Source: Gemmatimonadota bacterium (GTDB taxonomy: Bacteria > Latescibacterota > UBA2968 > UBA8231). Taken from it: a stretch of 64,000 bases of DNA. The position numbers and the translations under genes were made by a program. The DNA is taken from the NCBI GenBank assembly GCA_018660835.1, contig JABJJN010000079.1:1-64000 (forward strand). The letters run 5' to 3'. This document shows, piece after piece, positions 18,801 to 26,544 of the stretch. The stretch's first letter is position 1, and the number at the start of each line of letters is the position of its first letter. The notes beneath the pieces are model-generated. The model searched no databases, had not been told where the DNA came from, and saw only the letters and a list, made by a program, of their open reading frames with translations.

Positions 18801-19671
18801 CACTGCAACGATCACCGTACGGCCACCCTATGGCACGATGGCTGTACGGGGTGGGCTTGCTGTCTCTCTTGCGGGGCTTGTCCTGATGAGTCTCTACGCT
18901 ATGCGGCGCCGCCGCGATCAGCGGCGTGCTGAACAGGCACTGCTGCAAGAATTGGAAGAAGAGTTGCAGGAAGCACGACAGATGCAGATGGGGCTGATGC
19001 CGTCGTCCCCACCAAGCATCTCCGGCGTTTCCGTTGCCGGCGACTGCCGTCCTGCTAACCATGTAGGCGGCGATCTGTTTCAGTATTTCGTGGGCACTGA
19101 CGCCATTTCCATCGCTACTGCTGATGTCACCGGCCACAGGATGGAAGCGGCGATCCCTGTGGTGATGTTCAGCGGCATCCTCGACAATCAGATGGAGCAA
19201 CCTAAGTCGCTGACCGATCTATTTCAGAGCCTCAACCGTTCTCTCTGCCGTTCCCTCGGCGACCACAAGTTCATCTGCTTCACGATGGCCCAGATCGAGG
19301 ACAAGACTCTCAGGCTCGCCTCCTGCGGCAATCCTTATCCATTGCATTTTCACAACGGTGAGGTCACCGAACTCAAGGTGGACGGCTATCCCCTCGGAGT
19401 GCGCGATGACACCCAATACAGCGTCATCGAAGCTCAACTCCATGAGGGTGACTATCTCGTCCTTTATTCCGACGGGATTCCGGAGACGATCAACCCGGCA
19501 GACGAGATGTTCGGCTACGAGCGGACCATCGAGACGGTGAGAGCAGCCTGTGCAGAGGGGGTCAGCTCGGAGAAGCTGGTGGAACGGCTGATGAGCAAGG
19601 CACGTGAGTTCGCCGGGGAAAGGTCCCAGGAGGATGACATGACGTGTGTGGTGGTGAAGGTAGCGGGGTGA
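15853..19671 (+). CDS. Membrane sensor phosphatase: CBM9-like, regulator propeller, Y_Y_Y and SpoIIE/PP2C domains
   Basis: 1,272 residues from ATG 15853 (signal peptide KYLVVTLLLLVAPSYA). Order: CBM9-like domain (about 20-200, VDGDLSDWPEE), a short carboxypeptidase-regulatory-like domain (215-300), a 14-bladed-type two-component regulator propeller (about 310-900, repeats such as GDLWIGTDRGVAKYDG), a Y_Y_Y domain (about 910-990), one transmembrane helix (about 1000-1020), a coiled coil (AEQALLQELEEELQEARQMQ) and a SpoIIE/RsbU phosphatase with acidic metal sites in GGDLFQ, TADVTGH and SQEDDMT. Normally this periplasmic sensor is joined to a histidine kinase; here the output is a Ser/Thr phosphatase, which should act on an anti-sigma antagonist. 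Start chosen because the upstream frame overlaps the LamG gene. Likely responds to a polysaccharide signal. Confidence 0.9.
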   Translation: MKYLVVTLLLLVAPSYAHNGAVAIAVPAEGIVVDGDLSDWPEEAPWYTLGRPLSYFAWPTDQADLHVRFAVGYTEGDALFLAVEVDDESVVLQAADDEPVYFKDFMEVFLEASHAPLSREAFAYGKKTTGGRGVTVARQRKENTWRYEWRFAARAAGEEWRTGETYGFSVLVSDGDFDRSFSQVAWHERAYHPGNSSAPSGDVVLAQSAGRLEGRFIWEGASSHSDYEVVVASDADPSFSVSLHTDTLGRFQARLPVGSYNVRADVGTEPPTVNAEISKTGTTLVDLPVKVSRGRSISSGVGRRTKAGEGRRRGSWTTYDVGDGFPQKTIADIFQDAAGAIWLSHAAFLGGGGITRYDGVHVQRFATEDGLPSDWVYCVRQDRAGDLWIGTDRGVAKYDGETFDSFSRRDGLGADHVLAIHEDPAGTLWLGTENGLRKLVGDRWSSITEFGEFVGEIRAIADGVGGDMWVLSETDLRRLHDGRLEIFPHTEAPLTDMSVHPDGTVWVTRAGEPHISLKDREWRSSHSESDDYRPTVLADRSGAIWFGHAGGRGLVRLDDTRVDTFTTTHGLANTQIYSLAEGRDRVLWVGTVGGGLSRFDPHGFVAYSQKDGLAGDLVFSVLEDSEGVLWCGTNRGLCRFDGTRWQTIDLPGPAQNVVDIFEDRQGNLWFGLRHDDIVRKRGDQWRRFTQEDGLSAGGFDFWGDILEDSRGRIWAGSGGGLAYFDNDHWTDVTDQMQEPDRIAGIHEDIDGRLWFGGSNLHMLDGMNWSMIAGASSPIVSIAKGYGNHHWLGTWDDGLHYTDGESVFAVESDHPLASGRPISLLRDARGIMWIGDWGEGVRQTDGRVVKTLLRPEGLPDNLIQDMSLAKSGTIWIATERGVMGYNSATTAPRVVIRSISADREYRTQRHVELTTDQKFLRFDFNGISLRTQSGRFTYLYRLAGLEQDWQQTEERVVTYSDLPSGDYVFEVQAVDQDLNYSEPATATITVRPPYGTMAVRGGLAVSLAGLVLMSLYAMRRRRDQRRAEQALLQELEEELQEARQMQMGLMPSSPPSISGVSVAGDCRPANHVGGDLFQYFVGTDAISIATADVTGHRMEAAIPVVMFSGILDNQMEQPKSLTDLFQSLNRSLCRSLGDHKFICFTMAQIEDKTLRLASCGNPYPLHFHNGEVTELKVDGYPLGVRDDTQYSVIEAQLHEGDYLVLYSDGIPETINPADEMFGYERTIETVRAACAEGVSSEKLVERLMSKAREFAGERSQEDDMTCVVVKVAG

Positions 19672-21068
19672 GGAGACGTATCAGCATCTACGTTCTCGGC
19701 CTCGGTCTCATGATGCCCTTCGAGGTCAGTGGTTCCGACGACGAAGCCAGCACGGCGAGAACCGCTGAAGGGGCATCGCAGCCGGAATCGGTTCGCAACT
19801 ATCTTGCACAGCCGTTCAACAGTTACTCCTTCTGGAATCTCCCCGTGCACGTGGATGCATGGAGCAAGGGCTATTACAAGCCCGCACACCTCCAACCACT
19901 CACTTTCCGCACATCATCGGCGCATAACGACCTGCTGTTTCTCGATCCGTCCGCACCGGAACGACAGATCTTTCGCACGCCTCTCTCGTCCGCGTGGGAC
20001 TACACCGGCCTTGGTGCAACGCAAAACCGGATCAAGGTTCGCTGTGACACGGCAGTGGACACTCTCCCCGGTCCCAAGGCCCTCATCCCGGATGGGTTCT
20101 CGACGATCACAGATCTACCAGGCCTGGGGGCCACACCCGATCTCCCGACTGCGATTCTCAATCCTGCCAACGCCTTTGAGGGGCTCTCGGTCCGCGAAAC
20201 TCAGCCCCTTGAGGTGTGTCCGGACGGCAAGGTTGTGGCTGCCGTAGACTACGCTCGCGAGTTTCCCATCGACGAACGTGGGGATGGTCGCTGCGGGACT
20301 TCAAGTGGAGGCGGTGTGGGCCTTCGAACCGCAACCTGCCCAACCGGGTCCCAGGGGGCGACGGGCCTGCCAGCTTCTGGTGGTCTGATACGGCGCGGCG
20401 AGTTTTCTGCGGGGGAGATCCGCCATGCACTGAAGTTGAGCATACCGGTGGGTGAACTCTATGGCCGAAACAGGAAACTGAATCCCGCCGGGTTTGTCTG
20501 GCCCGCCAACGGGATCGACAGCTACGCAGACGTCAATGGTGGCGGGTATTGCGGCGATCCGGATGGGCGTGCTGGCACGAACAGATATATCTACTCGGGT
20601 TCTCAGTACGTCCTTGATCCCAACTTCGACATGGCGTCCCTACGGAGCGCACCGGGACTCATCATCGCGAAAGCTCTTCGCGACTACGGCGCGTACGTCG
20701 TGGACACCCTCGGTCCTCCCTGTAGCTCAAATCCGTTCACTGTTTCCGAACGAACCTTGCACGTCGAGATGGGACCTGGTATGAATGATGGCCGCCCTGA
20801 CGTGCGGGCCGAGTTTCTCAACCTCTATGGGTACGATATGGACGTGCTCTCCTCGGCGCCCCAGACACCCTTCAGTTCGGACATGGCAACCATCTGGTCG
20901 CACACCTACGTCATGTGGCACCCGTGCATGAACGACAAAGATCCCAACGGTGGTGCTTGTGCGAAGTTCGTGGGAGGTGGACCGACATGTGATCCGGCTT
21001 CCAAAAGGCGCGGACCCATCGTGTTAGAAGGAACGAACCGTCCACAGTGTCCGGCCTGGGCCCGCTGA
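19668..21068 (+). CDS. Secreted protein of unknown function, Cys-rich (GEIxHAL family)
   Basis: 466 residues, GTG start overlapping the phosphatase stop (GTGA), so probably co-translated. N-terminal hydrophobic signal (ISIYVLGLGLMMPFEVSGS). Conserved-looking features: FNSYSFWNLPVHVDA near residue 45, GGLIRRGEFSAGEIRHALKLSIP near 240-262, and PGLIIAKALRDYGAYVVDTLG near 330-350. A similar pattern (WNxP, GEIxHAL, ALxxYG) is found in secreted actinobacterial and myxobacterial proteins of unassigned function. About ten Cys suggest disulfides. No enzyme motif recognised. Confidence 0.75.
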   Translation: MRRRISIYVLGLGLMMPFEVSGSDDEASTARTAEGASQPESVRNYLAQPFNSYSFWNLPVHVDAWSKGYYKPAHLQPLTFRTSSAHNDLLFLDPSAPERQIFRTPLSSAWDYTGLGATQNRIKVRCDTAVDTLPGPKALIPDGFSTITDLPGLGATPDLPTAILNPANAFEGLSVRETQPLEVCPDGKVVAAVDYAREFPIDERGDGRCGTSSGGGVGLRTATCPTGSQGATGLPASGGLIRRGEFSAGEIRHALKLSIPVGELYGRNRKLNPAGFVWPANGIDSYADVNGGGYCGDPDGRAGTNRYIYSGSQYVLDPNFDMASLRSAPGLIIAKALRDYGAYVVDTLGPPCSSNPFTVSERTLHVEMGPGMNDGRPDVRAEFLNLYGYDMDVLSSAPQTPFSSDMATIWSHTYVMWHPCMNDKDPNGGACAKFVGGGPTCDPASKRRGPIVLEGTNRPQCPAWAR

Positions 21069-21187
21069 CCTGCGGCTCAACCGTCAACGACATCCTCGAT
21101 CTGTCACGCCGACGGCTCTTCCGGGTCTTGAGGAGTGGAGCCCTGCCCTTTGCTGCGAGGTGGCCTGCGGTATACCCCGCGGGCATG

Positions 21188-21211
21188 GCGCAGGGGGGAA
21201 TACCCCTGCGC
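21188..21211 (+). terminator. Strong hairpin, possible terminator
   Basis: GCGCAGGGG (21188-21196) pairs perfectly with CCCCTGCGC (21203-21211) around a 6-nt loop, 120 bp after the secreted-protein gene. There is no U-run, so termination is uncertain; a second weaker stem (GGCGAG/CTCGCC) follows near 21264-21287. Confidence 0.4.
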
Positions 21212-21359
21212 AGCCTGGCAGCTTGGTCCAAGGGTTGCGGGTATACGCGCTGGGCTGACTGAAGGGGCGAGGGTTCAGGCTCTCGCCTCTTCGCGTTCTG
21301 CCATGTCCGTACTAATACTGAATGGCAGACACCTCGCCTTCTTGGGTTATTTCACCGTC

Positions 21360-21548
21360 ATGGCTTCAGATGACAGAACATTCGGTAGAGCCGGTATTCC
21401 AATTGAGCGACTAAAGCGGGCTGCCCGGCTTTACCACACCAACGCCGATGCAGCGAACGCTCTGGGTATCACTGCTCGATCACTGAGCCGTCTGTGCCGC
21501 CAGCATGGGCTCGAGACACCCTACGTGCGTCGCAGGCGATCCGCGTGA
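21360..21548 (+). CDS. Small helix-turn-helix protein
   Basis: 62 residues from ATG 21360. The segment IPIERLKRAARLYHTNADAANALGITARSLSRLCRQHGL is a helix-turn-helix of the Fis/resolvase-like kind, followed by a basic tail (YVRRRRSA) suited to DNA contact. ATG 21303 would add 19 residues of no clear character; neither start has a good ribosome site. Probably a DNA-binding regulator, placed just upstream of the M6 peptidase gene; no evidence that it controls it. Confidence 0.6.
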   Translation: MASDDRTFGRAGIPIERLKRAARLYHTNADAANALGITARSLSRLCRQHGLETPYVRRRRSA

Positions 21549-21605
21549 CCTGGTGAGTCTGTCTTGAGTCGTGAGAGTTTTGAGGAGCGAGAGACCCTGC
21601 GCCGA

Positions 21606-21635
21606 TTGACTTCAAATCGGACATTGGGGTAGTTT
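21606..21635 (+). promoter_or_regulatory. Candidate sigma70-type promoter for the M6 peptidase gene
   Basis: TTGACT (21606-21611), 18-nt spacer, TAGTTT (21630-21635), about 110 bp before the proposed start. Confidence 0.4.
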
Positions 21636-21745
21636 GACTCACTAGGAAGTTTTGAGCTTCACCGCAGCTCGTCGATCCCCCATTAGCCCAGCATCGGCGC
21701 CTTCGGCTGATCAGAGTGTCAGCCCTCTACGGAGGGGACTGCCTT

Positions 21746-23641
21746 TTGCGGCTCTTTCTATGTATTACTGTCCTCGGCTCTGTCATCACCCTTGGAGCCG
21801 GTCCGCTTCCTATCCAAGCGGATCGCTTCGTCTGTGCGGCTCTGCCTCAGCACCCGGGGCGAAACGGCATCGAGGCTATACCTGCGGCCAAGATCGCCCA
21901 ACCGAGCCATATCGGCGGTACTGCTCTTGTGCTGTTCGCAAAGTTTCGAGGCCAGGCGCCAGATCAGACAGCGCCACCCACATGGTCTGCGGACATTTTC
22001 GACCCTGACCTACCGGGCAGCTTCAGTCACTTCTACGACACGATGTCCTTCGGCAAGCTGCACATCACCGGCGACATAGCAGATCGGTACTATGAATCTG
22101 CTCAGCCCGCGGCAGCCTACCTATCGGACACCGCGACCGGGTCGGGCGATTACGGTCGATTCAGTCAGGAGATCCTGCGCCAGGCGGATGCCGACATCGA
22201 CTTTGCGAGCTTCGACAATGACGGCCCCGACGGCATCCCGAATTCGGGTGATGATGATGGTCTCGTGGATGCGGTCTTCATCATCATGCCAGAAGTGCCC
22301 AGGGGATTCCTCCTCGGTGCGGCGACGGGTGTGGCCGCCCTGGGACAGAACTTCGTGAGCGACGATTCGAGGCGCAGCGGCTCCAATATCCATATACCGG
22401 CGTTTCAGGGAGTCATCCAGGAGGGGAGCAGTTTCGCAGGGGCCGTGGGCCATATGTGCCACGAATATGGCCACCTCCTCGGACTCCCGGATCTGTTCGA
22501 CACGGGGTTCCTCTACTCGGAGGCGACACCGGCAGACGAGTCTGCGGGCATCGGCAAATGGGGACTGATGGGGCACGGTGCGCTTGGCTGGAACGATGAC
22601 GACGGTCCCACGAGCCTGTCAGCGTGGAGTCGCCAGAAGCTTGGCTGGCTGTCGGTTGACGAACTCCGTACCTCGGATATAGATCTACAGATGCGGGACG
22701 TGGGCTCGGGTGCCGCGTTCAAAGTACCGCTGACACGCAGCGAGTACTTCCTGCTTGAATACCGGAGGCGGGACAGCAGCTACTACGATCGGCATCTGCC
22801 TGGCGAAGGTTTGCTGATTTGGCATGTCGACCACGAACCAGACGAGAGCTGGTGGCGGGTAGAACCTGGTTTGGACCTCGAGTGTGCAGACGGGCGGTGG
22901 CTGGATGCCGGCTATCCCGTGGGTACGGTTGCCGATCCAGTCCGTGGCGGAGACAATCTTGATTTCTGGTCTCACGACGCAGATGACCGACGCGCCCGGC
23001 GGGGAAACCTGGGTGATGAGACTGATCCCTTCGACGGCATGCGAACCGATCGATTTACGCCCGACTCGAATCCATCCTCAACGAGTGACAGCAGTGCTGT
23101 TGTTGTCCTAGTAGAAGAGATTCGCTTCGAAAACGGTGTGATGATGGCGCACATCGAGACCACCCCAATGCGGCTGGACATCATCGATCTGAGCACGGCC
23201 GACACAGATGGGGATGGTGTGGTGATGGTTGGAGAACATTCGACCGTGGGATTCTCGGTGGCCAACCTCGGAGGCGTCACGGCACGTGATGTTCGTGTCG
23301 TCCTGCGCACGTCGGATCCGTTCCTGGAGGTGCGCACCCCTGAAGTAACTCTCGGCGATCTAGAACTGGGCGACAAGGCATCCGGTCAGAGCACCGTCCG
23401 ATTCCGGTCCGGTTTCCATGGCACCCACGCCGCCCACGTCGTCCAGGAAGTGTATGCCCAAGGCGAACTGGTCACTCAGCGTCCATTCACGCTCACGGGA
23501 ATCTCCGCAGTGCGAGCCCGGGAGGTGGCAGTGTCGGATGATCTCGGCAACGGCGACAGCCGTGTACAAGTGGCTGAGATCTTCCAGCTGTTGCCCGATC
23601 TGGAGGTCTCCCATCCCGAACTGCCGAAGATGTCACTGTAA
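21746..23641 (+). CDS. M6 family secreted metallopeptidase (N-terminal part of a frameshifted gene)
   Basis: 631 residues. Start at TTG 21746, with GGAGGGG 8 nt upstream; it gives a clean signal peptide (RLFLCITVLGSVITLGAG). GTG 21716 is the alternative. The zinc site HEYGHLLGLPD (about residues 239-249) is complete, with SFSHFYDTMSFGKL before it and GLMGHGALGW after it, as in immune-inhibitor-A-type M6 peptidases. After about residue 480 come NEW3-like beta domains (VEVxDLSTADTDGDGV, ANLGGVTARDV). The frame stops at 23639-23641 within such a domain, and the following frame continues it, so one base appears lost near 23621-23626. As written, the product keeps the peptidase but lacks the Asp-box region and sorting tail. 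Confidence 0.85.
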   Translation: MRLFLCITVLGSVITLGAGPLPIQADRFVCAALPQHPGRNGIEAIPAAKIAQPSHIGGTALVLFAKFRGQAPDQTAPPTWSADIFDPDLPGSFSHFYDTMSFGKLHITGDIADRYYESAQPAAAYLSDTATGSGDYGRFSQEILRQADADIDFASFDNDGPDGIPNSGDDDGLVDAVFIIMPEVPRGFLLGAATGVAALGQNFVSDDSRRSGSNIHIPAFQGVIQEGSSFAGAVGHMCHEYGHLLGLPDLFDTGFLYSEATPADESAGIGKWGLMGHGALGWNDDDGPTSLSAWSRQKLGWLSVDELRTSDIDLQMRDVGSGAAFKVPLTRSEYFLLEYRRRDSSYYDRHLPGEGLLIWHVDHEPDESWWRVEPGLDLECADGRWLDAGYPVGTVADPVRGGDNLDFWSHDADDRRARRGNLGDETDPFDGMRTDRFTPDSNPSSTSDSSAVVVLVEEIRFENGVMMAHIETTPMRLDIIDLSTADTDGDGVVMVGEHSTVGFSVANLGGVTARDVRVVLRTSDPFLEVRTPEVTLGDLELGDKASGQSTVRFRSGFHGTHAAHVVQEVYAQGELVTQRPFTLTGISAVRAREVAVSDDLGNGDSRVQVAEIFQLLPDLEVSHPELPKMSL

Positions 23642-23655
23642 TCGGCGGCACGCGG

Positions 23656-26439
23656 ATGTTGCTCGGACCAGATCGCCGTCCCTCTACGGATTTGGCACCG
23701 ACCTTCATGGCGCCGAAAGGCCTCGACCCCGGGACCGAGCTTCTTTTCGAACTGAGAATCATCAGCCCCTTCGGCAGCCAGTACGATACACTGTCGGTCG
23801 CCATTGCTGCCGGTGATGATCAGACGGCGCCACTCGTGCGGTCCACCATGATCGTGCCAGCAGAGACCGGTGTCCGCATCGTGCTGACCACTGGGCAATA
23901 CTTCGAAGCTGATCAACTCCGCTCTGCCACTGCCGTGATCTACAGTGTGGAGGATTCAACGCAGGTCGCCATCGTGGAGATGAACCTGCAGGATGGGTTC
24001 TACGACGGTCTGTGGATCACCGATACGGAGGGTGAGTTCCTCCTTCGTACCACCTTGGTAGATGTGAGTGGCAATATGGGGATGGGCTCCTTCCAGCGGA
24101 TCGTCGTGCGGGCCTGGAACCCGCCGCTCCCATCGTATAGCCCGCCGGTCGGGCCACAATGGGAGCACCTGCGTCTCAGTGATGAGGCGCTGAGGCCCGT
24201 GGTGCTGGACATGGCCTTCGCTCCCAGTGACTCCAGTATCGTCTACGCCCTCACGCAGAACGCTCTGTGGCGCAGTACCGATCGGGGTATGAACTGGGTC
24301 CGTGCTGGATACATGAACGGCCATCACATGTTTCCCCTGAACGCCCTGCACATGGACGCCATCGATCCGCTGACCATCTACGCCGGCAACATGCGAAGTT
24401 GGGATGGGGGGCGGTCCTGGTTCGGATACGAGGGGGCCACCAAGGCTGTCGATCCAATCCAGCCAGGTCAGGTCTACAGGCTCACCTTCTGGCACGCCCC
24501 GTCGACCGTCGAACGGCTGGAGGCGTCAGACAATTGGGGGGACACATGGCGGACCCTCGACATCGCCAACATAACAGAGCGACTTTCGCCCTGGGTCAGT
24601 TCCGTCGCCATCCACCCGGCCAACACGGCCATCCTCTACTTCCTCTATGGAGGTTGGCCTGGCGCCGAGGTCTATCGAAGTCCTGACAGGGGGCGCACCT
24701 GGAACTCTGTGAATCTGCCGGCAGATTTTGTGCGAATTCAGCCCGACCCAGCCGATGAACGGGGTCTGTTCGGGATTACCGATGGCGAGCTCTCTTACAG
24801 TTCGGATGCCGGAGATTCTTGGCGCTCTCTACGAAGCTTCCCCGCTACCTGGCCCTACTGGCAGTTCAGGACATATGCCCACAGCATCCTGCTCTGGAGT
24901 GTCGCAGAGAGATCCGTACTTGTATCAGGCGACCTCGGCGTGACCTGGTCGGAACTGATGTTGCCACCTCTGTCAGCTGCTCCTGTTCCTTTCAACCACA
25001 CACTGGCTCCTTTTGTCGATCCCCGTGACGCGCGCAGGATGTTCCTCATGATGGGGACGGACGGTCGACTGCCCGTCTTCATGAGGACGCAGAACGGTGG
25101 ACAGAGTTGGGAGGAAGTGACGTTCCCAGTCGTCGATTCGCCAGCGGGAGCTATCGCTTTCGACGCAGGAGGCGGGTTGCATGTCTCGGGCAGAACGGCC
25201 GGCGCCGATGCGCATCCCGGTGTCTACACGAGCGACAATGGCGGCATGAGCTGGCGATGGGCAGCCGCTTCTGTCCCCGAAACGATACCACGCTACGAGT
25301 ACGTTCCCGTGTTCCGGTCACTGTTGATTGACAGCCACAGCGGGGTTCGACTGGCAACCATCCCGTATGAAGTGCAGACAGCAGGAGGAGGTGGGGCTGG
25401 CATCGTAGACGGGGACCTGTGGCGAAGCGTGGACGCCGGGCGTTCCTGGTCCCCCGCCGGCTTTAGCAGATACATCGGGGGGTACACCGACAGCCCGACC
25501 AAGCTCGTTTCGGTAGCCGGCAGCTACGTCATGGGAGGCTGGATGGGCATCCTCGCGAGCAACGATGGAATCACCTGGGAGCCCAGGCACGAGGGACTGC
25601 CGCAGCGGTCCGGTTCCTCTCGCCCGAGCGTCACAACGTTTGCGCTGCATCCGGCCAATGCGGATCGGATGTACGCCGCACAGGACGACTCACTGTGGCT
25701 GAGCGCTGATGGTGGCAGTAGTTGGGATATCCTGGTCACAGGCTACTTCCAGGAAAGGATCACCGAACTGTCCTTCAATCCGTCCGCCACGAAACTGTAT
25801 GCGATCGCCGGCCAGGAAATTCACGAATCACGCGATGGAGGTCGGACGTGGTCTCTGCTCGTTCAGCTGGAGCGCCCCGTCGAACCGCGGGCATGGACGC
25901 CCTACCGTCTTCGCTTCCATCCGTGGGACGACCGACGCTTGTATGTGTTCAGCAGTGATGTTTTGCTGACTACGTCCGATGCCGGTGCGACCTGGCAGTC
26001 CATCGGCGAAACCCTCGCCGGTCGAGCGTGGTTCAACGATGTCGCCGTGGACCGATCGAATCCTGATATCTTGTATGCCGCCACGCCCTGGGGCCTCTAT
26101 CGAACAAGCACAGAACGCGCCGCGACATGGGTGGAGGAGGAGACGCAGGGCACCGTGCCGACCCAGGTTGAGCTGTCTCAGAATTACCCGAATCCATTCA
26201 ATCCCAGCACAACCATCGAATACGTGCTGCCTGACGCGGCTGAGGTCCGACTGGAGATCTACGACCTGACAGGCCAGCGCGTCCGGGTCCTGGTCAGGGA
26301 ACCGCAGGCGGCCGGAACGTATCGTGTGGTGTGGAATGGGGTGAACGACGAAGACCATCCTGTAGCGAGCGGACTGTATGTGGGCCGCCTGAGAGCTGGC
26401 GACGAGATCCAGGCGACCAAGATGCTACTGATTCGCTGA
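23656..26439 (+). CDS. Asp-box (BNR/sortilin-like) propeller with NYPNPF sorting domain (C-terminal part of the frameshifted M6 gene)
   Basis: 927 residues without a signal peptide or ribosome site of its own; the frame actually reads through from about 23626 (DVTVIGGTRMLLGP), continuing the beta domain of the upstream peptidase. Residues about 170-830 hold a dozen Asp-box repeats of the S-x-D-x-G-x-x-W type (SPDRGRTW, SSDAGDSW, SVDAGRSW, SADGGSSW, SRDGGRTW, TSDAGATW), which form beta-propellers of the sortilin/sialidase class. The last 90 residues (VELSQNYPNPFNPSTTIEY to the C-terminus) are a FlgD/Por-like domain used for secretion or cell-surface sorting. Together with the upstream frame it would encode one protein of about 1,560 residues. 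Confidence 0.82.
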   Translation: MLLGPDRRPSTDLAPTFMAPKGLDPGTELLFELRIISPFGSQYDTLSVAIAAGDDQTAPLVRSTMIVPAETGVRIVLTTGQYFEADQLRSATAVIYSVEDSTQVAIVEMNLQDGFYDGLWITDTEGEFLLRTTLVDVSGNMGMGSFQRIVVRAWNPPLPSYSPPVGPQWEHLRLSDEALRPVVLDMAFAPSDSSIVYALTQNALWRSTDRGMNWVRAGYMNGHHMFPLNALHMDAIDPLTIYAGNMRSWDGGRSWFGYEGATKAVDPIQPGQVYRLTFWHAPSTVERLEASDNWGDTWRTLDIANITERLSPWVSSVAIHPANTAILYFLYGGWPGAEVYRSPDRGRTWNSVNLPADFVRIQPDPADERGLFGITDGELSYSSDAGDSWRSLRSFPATWPYWQFRTYAHSILLWSVAERSVLVSGDLGVTWSELMLPPLSAAPVPFNHTLAPFVDPRDARRMFLMMGTDGRLPVFMRTQNGGQSWEEVTFPVVDSPAGAIAFDAGGGLHVSGRTAGADAHPGVYTSDNGGMSWRWAAASVPETIPRYEYVPVFRSLLIDSHSGVRLATIPYEVQTAGGGGAGIVDGDLWRSVDAGRSWSPAGFSRYIGGYTDSPTKLVSVAGSYVMGGWMGILASNDGITWEPRHEGLPQRSGSSRPSVTTFALHPANADRMYAAQDDSLWLSADGGSSWDILVTGYFQERITELSFNPSATKLYAIAGQEIHESRDGGRTWSLLVQLERPVEPRAWTPYRLRFHPWDDRRLYVFSSDVLLTTSDAGATWQSIGETLAGRAWFNDVAVDRSNPDILYAATPWGLYRTSTERAATWVEEETQGTVPTQVELSQNYPNPFNPSTTIEYVLPDAAEVRLEIYDLTGQRVRVLVREPQAAGTYRVVWNGVNDEDHPVASGLYVGRLRAGDEIQATKMLLIR

Positions 26440-26544
26440 ACTCATGAGCACTTTACATATCGGCCTAAATACGGGAGGCTCGTATGGCTCCGCGTATGGG
26501 GATCGCCGCCGAAGATCCCTTCAGGCCATTCCAGGGAGGACGTC

